Below, piece by piece: positions 12,909 through 18,911 of a DNA stretch of 20,426 nt. Origin of the DNA: Prorocentrum cordatum (lineage: Eukaryota; Sar; Dinophyceae; Prorocentrales; Prorocentraceae); assembly GCA_963575745.1 (NCBI GenBank), contig CAUYUJ010019110.1:102908-123333 (forward strand), read 5' to 3'. Each line of letters opens with the position of its first letter. Position 1 is the stretch's first letter. Made by a program: the position numbers and the translations under genes. The notes below the pieces were generated by a model. It searched no databases, was not told where the DNA came from, and saw only the letters and a list, made by a program, of their open reading frames with translations.

Positions 12909-13006
<98 letters not shown>

Positions 13007-16000
13007 GCCCGTGTGTGTTTTTTTTTTATACGCGCACGTCTATGTACGTCACCATGTCTTGGGCCACTCTTAAGGAGTGCCCCAACGCTCAAACAAATGT
13101 GAGCCCGGACCGCGAATGTGCCAAAATTCCTGGACGCTCACAATCGTCCCTACGTTTCATCAGTGGGCAGCCGGGAAGCCACACGTCCACCTCGAGCCTC
13201 CACGAAACGCCCAAGAAGTCTCAGGAACCAGTGGTGGCTCCAAAAACCGTCCCGAGGCTTTCCCTGGTGGCCTCTTGGGCCATCCTAATGGCGCTGGAAA
13301 GCAGCCCAAGGAAACAAAAAAACATTGAAAACATAAGCGCTCAAGACGGCACAAGAGGCCCCCAGGTGAACCCCAAAACGGCCAAGAGAGCCCGAAGACA
13401 GCCCCAAAAGAGGCCAAGAGGCCCCCAAAAGGAGCCCAACAGTCTGAGGGAACTCGGAGAGATGCGGACCCCACACCCTCAGGTGGCCCCCAAGAACGCC
13501 TCAAGGCCCCCAAAAGGCCCCCAGCTGTTCCCAGCAGACAGGGGACAGTTTTTTCTGCCGGGTTTTTTCTGCCAAACGCAAAAAGGAATGAGGGGAAGGG
13601 GGAGGGATTCGTAGAAGCACCCGTGCTTCTAAGAAAGCGCGAGCCGTATCTATAGATGTAGGGCCGGCGCCTTCCAAGAACCAGCCTCCTTTTGAGAAGC
13701 CTTCACCCCTTCCTCCACCTCCTTGTGCGTGCCGACAGTCTCTGCTTTCAATTTGTGTTGCCTTCCGCTGGGCATAAGACATGAAAGCCAGATTCCAGAG
13801 CCATTGCGGGTTGAGCCGGCGCTTTCTTGGCTCGAGCACGCCATTGTATCCGAACGAACCTCAGCGGCGCCTGCATCGGCGGACGCGGCAACGCAAATGG
13901 CGATAGTGCGCGACGCCTTGGTCAGCGCAGACCACTGGAAGATCCTGGCGAGTCCTTCTACGAACGCAGCGCAACTGTCACGGACGATTGTTTCTGTGAG
14001 GACTCCCGACGCAACAATGAAGATTTCAGACGTGAAATCCGCGAAGAAGCGCAGACGGAATCGAGTGAAACCGCGGGAACTTCTAGGAACCTGTTCGAAA
14101 ACGGCTGGAACCTGAGTTGATCTCAACATGTGGGTGAAGATGTCTGAGGAGAAAACACATGTGTTTGTGCTCGGTGCGTGAAGAAACGCAAAATAGAATC
14201 GAACGGCAATCGCAGGATACCTACAGGAAACCGTTTAAAACCACACCAGAAACCGCTCGTATTTTGAAGAAGTCCCAGGCGAAAGCCGAATTCTGGCCAT
14301 GCGCCAGGATCCGTTCGTACTACTAGATCTGTATTGTTATTACTCCACGGCCCCGGTCAGGAGCCCGCGGTTCACCGCCCGCCAGGCCCGCAAGGAGTCT
14401 GCCCGCCGCACTGCTAGAACAAGATGCTTCACAACGTAAAGCACAGCCACGATCGAAAGATGAACTCTCCCCCGTCTGGGGAGGTTCCCAAGAGGCCTCC
14501 AGGATGTTTTGTTCGGCACTCCCGAGCGATGCACCGCCTGTCGGCGCCAGGCCTGTCCCGTCACATTGTCTTGGTACAGAATGTTGGAGATGCCCTGGTT
14601 TCCACTTGGTCCAAGGGTCCAAGGACAAAGATCCAGAAATCCATGGGAACCCAAGAGGCCTCCAGGAGGCCCCGAAGAGGCCTCCAGGAGACCTCCTGAG
14701 AGGCGCCGGGATGCCTCTAGGTGCTCACGACCAAGATGCGTTCTGAGCTAAGCTGCCCCGATACGCAACACGCAACACTTATCGTATTGATACGGAGCTC
14801 AATATTTAGGCTGAAAACGTAGGTCCGACGCGAAACATTCGCCAAAACGTGGTCCAATACGTGGAGCCAACACGCAACGTATTGACGCGGACGTCTTGAG
14901 CACGGGACGTGTTGCGTTTCAAAACGGGCGCAGCGAGGCAACTAAGGTTCTGAGGAGTCCCCCAACGACTCAGAAGAATACGCATCTGCAGCTAAATGAC
15001 TACCCGAACGCTTTACGCGCTCGCTCTCATCGCAATGCAACCGGCTCGCAATGACGCTTCAGCAAAGTGATCGAAAGGATTCACCCTCGGTCCGATCACT
15101 AAGGCATGCTTCCATTCTCAAGCGGCCTTCTAATAATACTCTCGAACTTGATAAATATAATTCAAAAGAACGTTCAATCTCACATCGATGAGAAACGTGA
15201 AATAGATTTGCTTCATGCATGGAGCCCCAGAGGGTTTAATTCACACTCTGGCCCACCAACCAAGCATAGTGGCGCGATGAGCCGCAGGCCATTATATTAG
15301 TTGGCGTTGCAGATGGTGCAAACAACCGTGAGCCATACGCGCGTTGAAAGTATACTCTGCAGCTGGACATGTAGGCGTATGGATGCAAGCGCGCCCGCTT
15401 ACGAATTGGGTCCTGATTCCGGAGGCAGCAAGCTACGTGAGAGGCCACGAAGCGGTACATATGTAGACGCAAGCACCGCACATGTGTCCAGGCAGACGTG
15501 AAGCGTGCGCATACCTTCAAGTACCTCTCTATTGGAATGTTGGTTCGGCGGTCCTGCTGCAGCATGTCGCACAGCAGTGATTAACTGTCTGGTCTTGCGT
15601 TAAACAAACACGCAACCATGAAACAGGCTCGGCACAGACAAATACATACTCAGGTGTGCAATATGTCTCTCCGAGTTGCCTGCCAAGTCCCGTCCACTCT
15701 GCAGGAATTGTGTATATTGTATGAACAAGCGCGTGTCTGGACGAATGTCGTACGTCTGGGCAGACATCGATGGCATGATTACTACATAGTGCTTCCCTGG
15801 GTCGAATACTGGAACAACCGTTGAAACATGCGCATAATGAATCGTGCAATGCATTGTCCGAGAATAATCGAAAACAAAACCGAGTCGGAAACGCTTCTTC
15901 AGGCCCACTCCGGGGCGATCCCCCCAGAACGCCCCAGAGCAGGGCCATTTTTCGACACTACCTCCCCCTCCCGCTCCAAGAGGCCCACAAGAGCCCCCCA

Positions 16001-16566
16001 AGAGGCCGCAGGGGCCCCCAAGACGCCGCCAAGGAGCCCCAAGAGGCCCCCAAGAGGCCCCAAAGAGCGCTCCAGGGCCGGCGGAATGAGCGAAGCGGCG
16101 ACTAATAATCGAAAGCAACACCGAGTCGGAAACGCTTCTTCAGCACGGGAGGCGCGACATAATCATCCGCCAGACTGCACTGGGTCGAAGAGTCCAGGAC
16201 TCATCAGACCTCAAGCCACGGGAGGAGTGGCTTCATGGCTTGGGAGGGCCTTCCGAAATTGAGCGCACTATTATTTTTAAAGGTGTTACCACAAGGCAAA
16301 ACTCCGATCCAGCTCAAGAGCCTCCTGCATCCCCCCATACTCCCTCCTCCCTCCTCCCTCCCAGCCCTCCGACACCGGATTCGCCGAGACTCCCCCCCGT
16401 CCTACCCAAGCAGCTTGAGGCACATACCCACTACCCACTGGAAGGCCACGGGCTCTGAGCATCGCCAGGGCGCTCGCTAGTTCGATCAACGGAGCAGATC
16501 GATTCCCATTGCAGGCTCACCTGCTTCGCAATCATGACCACGGTCTTCACACTGAACCTCGGCAGG
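426..16566 (-). CDS. Casein kinase 1-family Ser/Thr protein kinase, partial split gene (exons 16521-16566, 4057-4186, 2617-2837, 426-536)
   Basis: The spliced minus-strand product reads through most of a CK1 catalytic core, which transfers phosphate from ATP to Ser/Thr of protein substrates. In order it shows the RFSVKTVVMIAKQ helix (CK1 RFSLKTVLMLADQ), VITRLEFVHN, the catalytic loop YRDIKPHNF, the FLIGVG strand, VDFGLSKRYLD with the metal-binding Asp, GTVRYSS, SRRDD, and DLFALGYVLMHLLRGDLPW. Three junctions keep frame with GT..AG borders: phase 0 (E/A), phase 1 (A/B), phase 0 (B/C). The His of the usual HRD triad is Tyr; the catalytic Asp, Lys and Asn are present, so it could be active. Two insertions relative to ordinary CK1 lie before the DFG strand and after SRRD. 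The ATP-binding N-lobe and the end of the C-lobe are not identified. A VRK- or TTBK-like member of the CK1 group is possible, but SRRDD and LGYVLM favour CK1 proper. No promoter or poly(A) signal can be assigned. Confidence 0.8.
537..2616 (-). other. Kinase intron B/C (2080 nt)
   Basis: The borders are GTAAGT on the exon B side and GGGCAG on the exon C side. Inside are a CAGCC-rich stretch (about 1030-1175), a looser related stretch near 1865-1950, and a small AAGAGGCCC-type patch near 1525-1570. The open frames in this interval overlap on both strands and match nothing known to me. Confidence 0.75.
1030..1175. repeat. CAGCC-rich degenerate short repeat
   Basis: Imperfect iterations of CAGCC/CCAGC (for example CAGCCAGCCCC) cover this stretch. 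It keeps more than one frame open by chance and is part of intron B/C. Confidence 0.6.
2617..2837 (-). CDS. CK1 kinase exon B: DFG and activation segment
   Basis: After two bases completing a codon the exon reads GRIYLVDFGLSKRYLDATTG, then a basic Lys-rich stretch, GIAGTVRYSS and GYEASRRDD. This is the CK1 pattern of DFG, activation loop with T-x-RY-[AS]-S, and SRRDDLES. The acceptor at 2838 (CGCAG|TC) follows a good pyrimidine stretch (TCCTGTCTTTCCTG). The donor at 2616 is near consensus, AAG|GTAAGT. Between SRRD and the next exon there are about 20 extra residues, rich in Arg and Pro, that ordinary CK1 lacks. They are part of the exon if this donor is the one used. The substrate-binding surface near SRRDD would carry this insertion as a loop. 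Confidence 0.85.
2838..4056 (-). other. Kinase intron A/B (1219 nt)
   Basis: The intron lies between the catalytic-loop and DFG exons and is mostly simple sequence: a CAG/GAG-rich stretch near 2980-3120, a long CCT tract, then C-rich unique sequence. The donor GTCAAG is non-consensus. The acceptor is well formed. Confidence 0.7.
3280..3650. repeat. Long CCT/TCC polypyrimidine microsatellite
   Basis: About 370 bases are almost entirely C and T on the plus strand, built of CCT triplets with occasional CTCTCC interruptions. The kinase transcript therefore carries a GGA/AGG purine tract here. Such tracts can form triplex or G-quadruplex structures. Confidence 0.95.
4057..4186 (-). CDS. CK1 kinase exon A: catalytic loop
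   Basis: The reading is VITRLEFVHNCGVLYRDIKP followed by HNFLIGVGEEG, the CK1 catalytic loop and following strand. Asp, Lys and Asn of the loop (RDIKPHN) are present. Tyr replaces the His of HRD. The acceptor is GCGCCAG|GTGATC, phase 0, in frame with exon E. The donor is weaker, TTTA|GTCAAG at 4056, phase 1. It is preferred because it is in phase with the acceptor of exon B and restores an Ile before GRIYLVDFG. This donor leaves a stretch of about 14 residues (EEGAPLPDLTIHAS) that ordinary CK1 lacks. An alternative GT just after FLIG would remove it but breaks the reading frame with exon B. Confidence 0.78.
4201..4262. repeat. TC-rich microsatellite at the 3' end of the giant intron
   Basis: TCTCTC/TCCC iterations on the plus strand become a GA-rich purine tract on the sense strand of the kinase gene, ending about 15 nt before the acceptor of exon A. 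Confidence 0.85.
4263..4800. other. Unique intronic sequence without identified feature
   Basis: Overlapping open frames occur on both strands but none resembles a known family. I see no RNA gene or repeat structure here. Confidence 0.5.
4805..4990. repeat. Degenerate GAT/ATG microsatellite
   Basis: Interrupted GATGATGGTGAT triplets. They read as Met-, Asp- or His-rich frames depending on phase and strand, which explains the open frames here. Confidence 0.9.
4991..5658. other. Unique intronic sequence without identified feature
   Basis: This lies between two GAT microsatellites. Several frames are open but none has recognisable motifs. Confidence 0.45.
5659..5750. repeat. GAT microsatellite
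   Basis: Interrupted GAT triplets followed by an almost pure GAT run from about 5697 to 5744. Frames across it read poly-Met, poly-Asp or poly-His and are repeat artefacts. Confidence 0.95.
5751..6122. other. Unique intronic sequence without identified feature
   Basis: Mixed-composition sequence between the GAT run and the alternating CATA/TGCA region. No gene, RNA or repeat was recognised. Confidence 0.45.
6123..6560. repeat. Alternating purine-pyrimidine region with an AT dinucleotide run
   Basis: A pure AT dinucleotide run (about 6244-6281) is flanked by CATA/TATG, TACGTA and TGTGCATG stretches. The whole block alternates purine and pyrimidine, a composition prone to cruciform and Z-form DNA. 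It explains the frames with TyrIle dipeptide runs. Confidence 0.85.
6707..6880. repeat. 87-bp tandem duplication
   Basis: Two adjacent copies (6707-6793 and 6794-6880) both start GTGGCTGAGGCGCGGCCGGA and share GGGCGGCCGGGGCCCCGCG. The unit is 29 codons long, so a plus-strand frame reads VAEARPDQM twice. The copies differ at several positions. No coding role is supported. Confidence 0.85.
6881..6950. repeat. GAT microsatellite adjoining the 12-bp satellite
   Basis: GATGATGAT triplets lead directly into the GATCGAT-based satellite, which suggests the satellite may have grown out of them. Confidence 0.85.
6957..7712. repeat. 12-bp minisatellite, unit GTGAGATCGATA/T
   Basis: About 63 imperfect units of GTGAGATCGATW run head to tail. 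Variants include GACCGAAT, TTCGAT and ATATCGAT. Because 12 is a multiple of three and the unit carries few stops, long frames stay open on both strands with four-residue periods (SIVR on plus, DLTI on minus). These are not genes. The array is dense in GATC and ATCGAT sites. Confidence 0.95.
7723..7775. repeat. Poly-C run of 53 nt
   Basis: An uninterrupted C run on the plus strand starts 11 bases after the 12-bp satellite. It gives poly-Pro or poly-Gly frames. The length may be inexact in any assembly. Confidence 0.95.
7811..7990. repeat. TG microsatellite and alternating purine-pyrimidine block
   Basis: A TG/TGCG run (about 7814-7850) continues into GCATGC, TGCATGTG and GTGCGCACGTG stretches, similar in composition to the block at 6123-6560. 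Confidence 0.75.
7991..8835. other. GC-rich block with overlapping open frames
   Basis: The block is strongly GC-rich with sharp borders (TG-rich on the left, AT-rich on the right). Long frames are open on both strands at once, as expected from composition. The predicted peptides are Arg-, Pro-, Ala- and Gly-rich with no motif I recognise. A short run of C lies near 8120-8133 and a G run near 8149-8155. A real gene cannot be excluded but is not supported. Confidence 0.5.
8836..9200. other. AT-rich stretch with a short GC insert
   Basis: An AT-rich sequence with few long frames is interrupted near 9029-9070 by a GC-only patch. No gene or RNA is recognised. Confidence 0.4.
9593..10031 (-). pseudogene. 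Decayed DDE transposase-like fragment (possibly ISXO2-like)
   Basis: Two minus-strand frames lie one after the other. The first (from about 10031) reads GISEQVVERVNKRWL and, after a spacer, WAEVEVDKRLC before a stop. The second, in another frame, reads FGFGKVGAA, WQRKRFMLIFGATLKGIM and VPESARAASGPG, then stops at 9593. The order of a helix-turn-helix-like segment, an [VA]-E-V-D motif expected to hold the first catalytic Asp, a Trp-containing strand and an ARAxGPG-like turn recalls ISXO2-like DDE transposases, as I remember the pattern from dinoflagellate genomes. The frame change and stops mean it is not functional. The match is from memory, weak and partial; it may be something else. Confidence 0.35.
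10040..10530 (-). other. Possible continuation of the decayed element, several minus-strand frames
   Basis: Minus-strand frames here (for example one reading LRGKLRWGCYDALRTEG, ending near 10007) abut the transposase-like fragment and reach the palindromic element at 10536. They overlap and shift frame, which would fit a decayed coding region, but no motif is diagnostic. Confidence 0.25.
10536..10693. mobile_element. Palindromic MITE-like element, copy 1
   Basis: The two halves are imperfect inverted repeats. The left end GCGCACAAGGGGGTGGAGGG pairs with a right end CCCCCACCCCCTTCTGCGCG. Inside, TTCTTAGAAG and TCCTTAGAAGGCGCG pair with CGCGCCCTCTAAG and TTTCTAAGAAG. The centre is TTATATCTGTAGATAA. 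The whole can fold into one long hairpin. A related element at 13577-13729 shares the ends, the CTTCTAAGAA blocks and the centre. No coding capacity; no clear target-site duplication. Confidence 0.75.
10694..11234 (-). other. Minus-strand open segments beside MITE copy 1, unrecognised
   Basis: Two minus-strand frames follow each other. One (from 11234) contains INVDDPDLVAFDAERPENL and RDIYKKFCDWQRG. The other (to about 10700) contains MPEDISAAGFYLTLSESSGG. Composition is protein-like rather than repetitive, and the change of frame near 10940 suggests a broken gene or an intron. I do not recognise the family. It may belong to the same old element as the transposase-like fragment, with the MITE inserted between. 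Confidence 0.3.
11328..11520. repeat. 12-bp minisatellite, unit CCCTTGCTGGGT
   Basis: About 15 imperfect units (CCCTTGCTGGGT, CCCTCGCTGGGT, CCCCTCCTGAGT). On the minus strand it reads as GTQQ/GTQR periods. Unit length again a multiple of three, so frames stay open. Confidence 0.85.
11521..11855. other. Unique intronic sequence without identified feature
   Basis: Lies between two minisatellites. Short overlapping frames on both strands carry no known motif. Confidence 0.4.
11860..12560. repeat. Degenerate 16-bp purine-rich minisatellite
   Basis: Units close to ACAGGACGAAAAATGC recur about every 16 bases, clearest at 12400-12545, degenerate towards the left. The plus strand has little T. Because 16 is not a multiple of three, the unit is read in rotating frames, giving Lys/Arg/Gln-rich peptides on plus and Phe/Ser/Cys-rich peptides on minus. 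Confidence 0.8.
12561..12860. other. AG-rich intronic sequence
   Basis: A GGAG/GAGA-rich purine stretch continues from the 16-bp array (for example GGAGAGAAGGGAGAACGGAG) and fades into mixed sequence near 12780. No gene recognised. Confidence 0.55.
12916..13004. repeat. Poly-A run of 89 nt
   Basis: An uninterrupted A run preceded by an AT-rich stretch (12866-12915) and followed shortly by a 10-nt T run (13018-13027). It could be the tail of an old retroposed sequence or a slippage-grown homopolymer. No target-site duplication is evident. Confidence 0.95.
13190..13530. repeat. GGCCCC/AAGAGGCCCCCA-rich patch
   Basis: Degenerate short repeats of CCAAGAGGCCCCC and CCCAAAAGG type. Related patches lie at 1525-1570, 14480-14705, 15900-16080 and 19200-19350. 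Frames across it are Pro/Lys/Arg-rich on plus and Gly/Leu/Trp-rich on minus. Confidence 0.65.
13577..13729. mobile_element. Palindromic MITE-like element, copy 2
   Basis: Imperfect inverted halves. The left end CGCAAAAAGGAATGAGGGGA and the right end CCTCCACCTCCTTGTGCG are roughly complementary. Internal GTGCTTCTAAGAAAGCGCGA pairs with GGCGCCTTCCAAGAACCAGC, and the centre is TATCTATAGATGTA. Its order of blocks matches copy 1 at 10536-10693. Sequence divergence between copies shows neither is very recent. Confidence 0.72.
13730..14460. other. Unique sequence with overlapping frames, unassigned
   Basis: Open frames of about 130 codons run on both strands over 13730-14120 with ordinary amino-acid composition. 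None has a motif I recognise. Nothing is seen in 14130-14460. Confidence 0.35.
14480..14705. repeat. AAGAGGCCTCCAGGA-type repeats
   Basis: CCAAGAGGCCTCCAGGA occurs at about 14489 and 14651, and GAAGAGGCCTCCAGGAG at about 14673. It belongs to the dispersed GGCC-rich family seen elsewhere in the window. Confidence 0.6.
14763..14917. repeat. Inverted repeat with perfect 10-bp ends
   Basis: ACGCAACACG at 14763-14772 is exactly complementary to CGTGTTGCGT at 14908-14917, enclosing 135 bases. Inside, ACACGCAAC...GTATTGA recurs in direct orientation. It could be a small non-autonomous element or a diverged tandem array of a TACG/GCAAC motif. Confidence 0.4.
14930..15860. other. Unique intronic sequence without identified feature
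   Basis: Mixed composition with overlapping short frames on both strands. A minus-strand frame over 15600-15860 has protein-like composition but no known motif. Confidence 0.35.
15863..16143. repeat. 40-bp direct repeats flanking a GGCCCC-rich core
   Basis: AATAATCGAAAACAAAACCG onward (15863-15902) recurs at 16104-16143 with 38 of 40 bases identical, ending CGCTTCTTCAG in both. Between them is a CCCAAGAGGCCCC-type repeat core (about 15900-16080). Confidence 0.85.
16521..16566 (-). CDS. CK1 kinase exon E: helix preceding the catalytic loop
   Basis: This exon encodes LPRFSVKTVVMIAKQ, which aligns with the CK1 segment RFSLKTVLMLADQ just before the catalytic loop. It ends in a strong donor, CAG|GTGAGC, in phase 0. 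That joins directly to VITRLEFVHN of the next exon with no gap in the CK1 alignment. The start is less certain. The nearest acceptor is GCGAACAG with one base completing a codon (exon from 16566). A second acceptor with a better pyrimidine stretch, TTTCTGTCAG, would start the exon at 16629 in the same phase and add 21 residues. The short version matches CK1 length better. The exon lies about 12.3 kb from its partner, so it can be recognised only by homology. Confidence 0.72.
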
Positions 16567-17129
16567 CTGTTCGCATCGTCAGAGGGCCCGAGATGTGACA
16601 CAGAACAGCCGAGTGCGCCAGGGTGCCCGCTGACAGAAATTGCATACCGTGCGCTGCTCATGATGTCACAAACTCTCGCGGTCGCACCATCCGTCCACAC
16701 GCGATGCCCACATGCCCGTTGCGCAACTCATTCGCAACATTCACTAAATGCCTGCATGCCTCTCTGAACCGACCTGCCGATATTGCGGCGGCATAGGGGC
16801 TCATCTTCGGAGGAGCTGGAAGGAAGATGAATTGCGTTGCGCGTCCACGACTGCGCAGCGTCCCAGAAGCATCCCCCAGCGCTCCAGATCCATCTCATCG
16901 GGCCCCTCTGAGGGGTCGGCCAGGGTGCCTCTGAAACGCGCTTGCCCTAGGCGCCCCGCCTTCTCTGCTTCTTAAAGAGGTCGTCCAACGAGGGACCAAG
17001 CACGTCCAGGACCATCATGTTGTATTCGCCCTGGCTCCCGACCCACCGGACCCTCGGCGGAGGAGGTGACATGGCAGATGCGCCCGCGAGGGGAAGGGGG
17101 AAAGGTGCACGGTTTCCCCCCGGGCCGTA

Positions 17130-17252
17130 GCCGACCCGAGGAGGAGAAGGAGGAGGAGGAGGAGGAGGAGGAGGTGGAGGAGGAGGAGGAGGGGGAAGAG
17201 GAGGTGGAGGTGGAGGAGGTGGAGGAGGAGGAGGAGGAGGAGGAAGACGGGT
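17130..17252. repeat. GGA/GAG polypurine microsatellite
   Basis: GGAGGAGG triplets with GGT and GAA interruptions. Plus frames read poly-Glu, minus frames poly-Ser or poly-Leu. In the kinase transcript this strand is pyrimidine-rich, the opposite of the tract at 3280-3650. Confidence 0.92.
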
Positions 17253-17989
17253 CGCCTAAGACCTTCGGAGAAACCCTCCAGGGAAGGGGGAGCCGAAGCG
17301 GGAACAGGGCGGGGCAGCCCAGCCAGCCTATACCCGCGGGGCCGCCCACTGGCGCGAACATGCGGCCACGCCGATGGCAAAGAGAGCACAAGTAAAAAGA
17401 CTAATGACAGGAACGGGGGAAACGAAAAAAAGACAGGAACGGGGTATGAGCAGGTAAGCAGCAGAAGCTTCGAGAGACAAAGCACGAAATTGCAACAGCC
17501 AGCTGCTCACTGCAGCAAGCGGGTGCAAGATGAGCAAACGGCGAGTTGTGCAAACCCAGAAGCACCACCCGTCCCAAAGCGGAACGAGGCACAGGATGCC
17601 TTGCAAAACTAAGGCCGTAGATAGCAATCAGTCTTGAACCATTGAAATGTGAATAGGTCGGCACGTACACCTTCCAATTCGCTCTTTTCCTCTGCGCTGC
17701 CTTCTGTAAGTATGCGCCTCTTCGCAGGGCCTCGAGACACGAAGGGCTGATGAGTTTAGCTGACACCTGGTTGGCCATCATGCGGTGATGATCGCGACGT
17801 GCATCATTCAATGTAGCGTTTGCCATGGGTCCCCTTCGATAAACTCCTGTGAGCCAGACCTGAAGTAGGCATCCACGCTTATCTCTGCACCACGCCGATG
17901 CACAACGCGAGCAGGTGCATCAGACCTAGAACGCCGCACTTGCGGATAAGAGCGAAGGGGGGGCGGACATGTACCGCACCCAAGTACTG

Positions 17990-18160
17990 GCCTCACAGAT
18001 TGCCCCCAAGTGTTGCCCCCAAGTATTGTCCCCAAGTGTACTACCCTCAAGTATTGCCCCGAAGTACCGCCCCCATGTACTGCCATCACGTACTGCCCCA
18101 TAGCACTGTCCCCACACATCGCCCTCAAGTGCTGCCCCCATGCCTTGCCCCGAGAGACAC
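17990..18160. repeat. 15-bp minisatellite, unit TGCCCCCAAGTATTG-like
   Basis: About 11 imperfect units such as TGCCCCCAAGTATTG, CCCCAAGTGTACTAC and GCCCCCATGTACTGC. The unit is five codons, so frames stay open on both strands. Confidence 0.8.
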
Positions 18161-18769
18161 AGCCCTCCATCCAGTCACGAGAGCGCAAGGACGAGGTAGG
18201 CCCGTTCGGGCCCCCTCACTCCGACATTGACGTTGCTAATTCGACCACTGCCCTTGCACGATGATTCGAAGGCGCCTCGCCACTCGGGCCATGATCCGCT
18301 TTGAGATAGGGAGGGTTCATCCTTCTCAGGGTCACGATTCCTCCTGACTGGCCACGACCCGCTCGCAGAAGAAGAGCGACGTTTCGCTCTCAATGTTCTG
18401 CGCACTAGCTGCCAGAGCCAATATCCTAAGTAAAATACAGCGGGCTCCCGTTCCCAACTAAGGGCTTGCAGCGGTTCCACGCTCTCGTGCTTCCCCCGAC
18501 CCCAGGCATCCCGCAGCGCGGAGGGCCTCGGCCCGGCAGAGGTAACCCTAGTCGCCTCCTCCTCTGCCACCGACCTCACGATGGTTGATGGTGTTGGTGT
18601 TCCAACCGCCAGGTGTCGACGAGGATACCGAGAAAAACAGAACACGTCTTCAACACTGGCGTGTGCGTTGAAAACGACCGGCGAACATTGAGCAGCCAAG
18701 CCAGATCTCCGCAAAGGCACGCTTCACACTACTTGCGCATCGGCGAACGCTCGGGAAGAGTTGGCCCTT

Positions 18770-18911
18770 ACCTACTCAAGTTGATGACTACACAATCCGT
18801 CTCCACGTATGTGCGAGCGCGAAGCCAGCGTTCCCCCGTTCCGCCCCTTCTCGTAGTGCAAAGCTAAGCGATAAAGTGACGCGATCGTGTCACCGAAGAG
18901 ATCCATTGCCC
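18770..18911 (-). CDS. Tentative upstream CK1 exon (MDLFG segment)
   Basis: In one minus-strand frame, from 18909, the sequence reads AMDLFGDTIASLY. This resembles the CK1 hinge segment VMDLLGPSLEDLF that should directly precede the RFSVKTV exon. It is on the right strand, in the right order, about 2.3 kb upstream of exon E. A possible acceptor is ACGAG|GGC just before it. No convincing donor in the phase needed for exon E was found close to the motif, and the usual hydrophobic residues before MDL would have to come from another exon. The match is short and could be chance. The right-hand limit given is only a guess. Confidence 0.33.

Larger units (their letters stand above)
4187..16520 (-). 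other. Giant kinase intron E/A (12,334 nt)
   Basis: The donor is GTGAGC at 16520 and the acceptor is GCGCCAG ending at 4187. The intron interrupts the CK1 reading exactly between AKQ and VITRLEF, both in phase 0. It is filled with micro- and minisatellites, homopolymers, palindromic elements and a decayed transposase-like region, listed separately. No convincing nested gene is visible. The alternative is that exon E belongs to a second, separate CK1 copy. Confidence 0.65.
16567..18769 (-). other. Sequence upstream of exon E, probably intron
   Basis: Apart from the GGA tract and the 15-bp minisatellite listed separately, no feature is recognised. A minus-strand frame starting at an ATG in good context (17826, CCCATGG) runs 141 codons, reading MANATLNDARRDHHRMMANQ. 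It resembles no family I know and is not called a gene. Confidence 0.4.

Noticed and set aside
17401-17826. Minus-strand frame beginning MANATLNDARRD in good start context as a nested gene
   Set aside because: Protein-like composition at first, but no family recognised and the end becomes Phe/Ser/Cys-rich. Kept only as a note.
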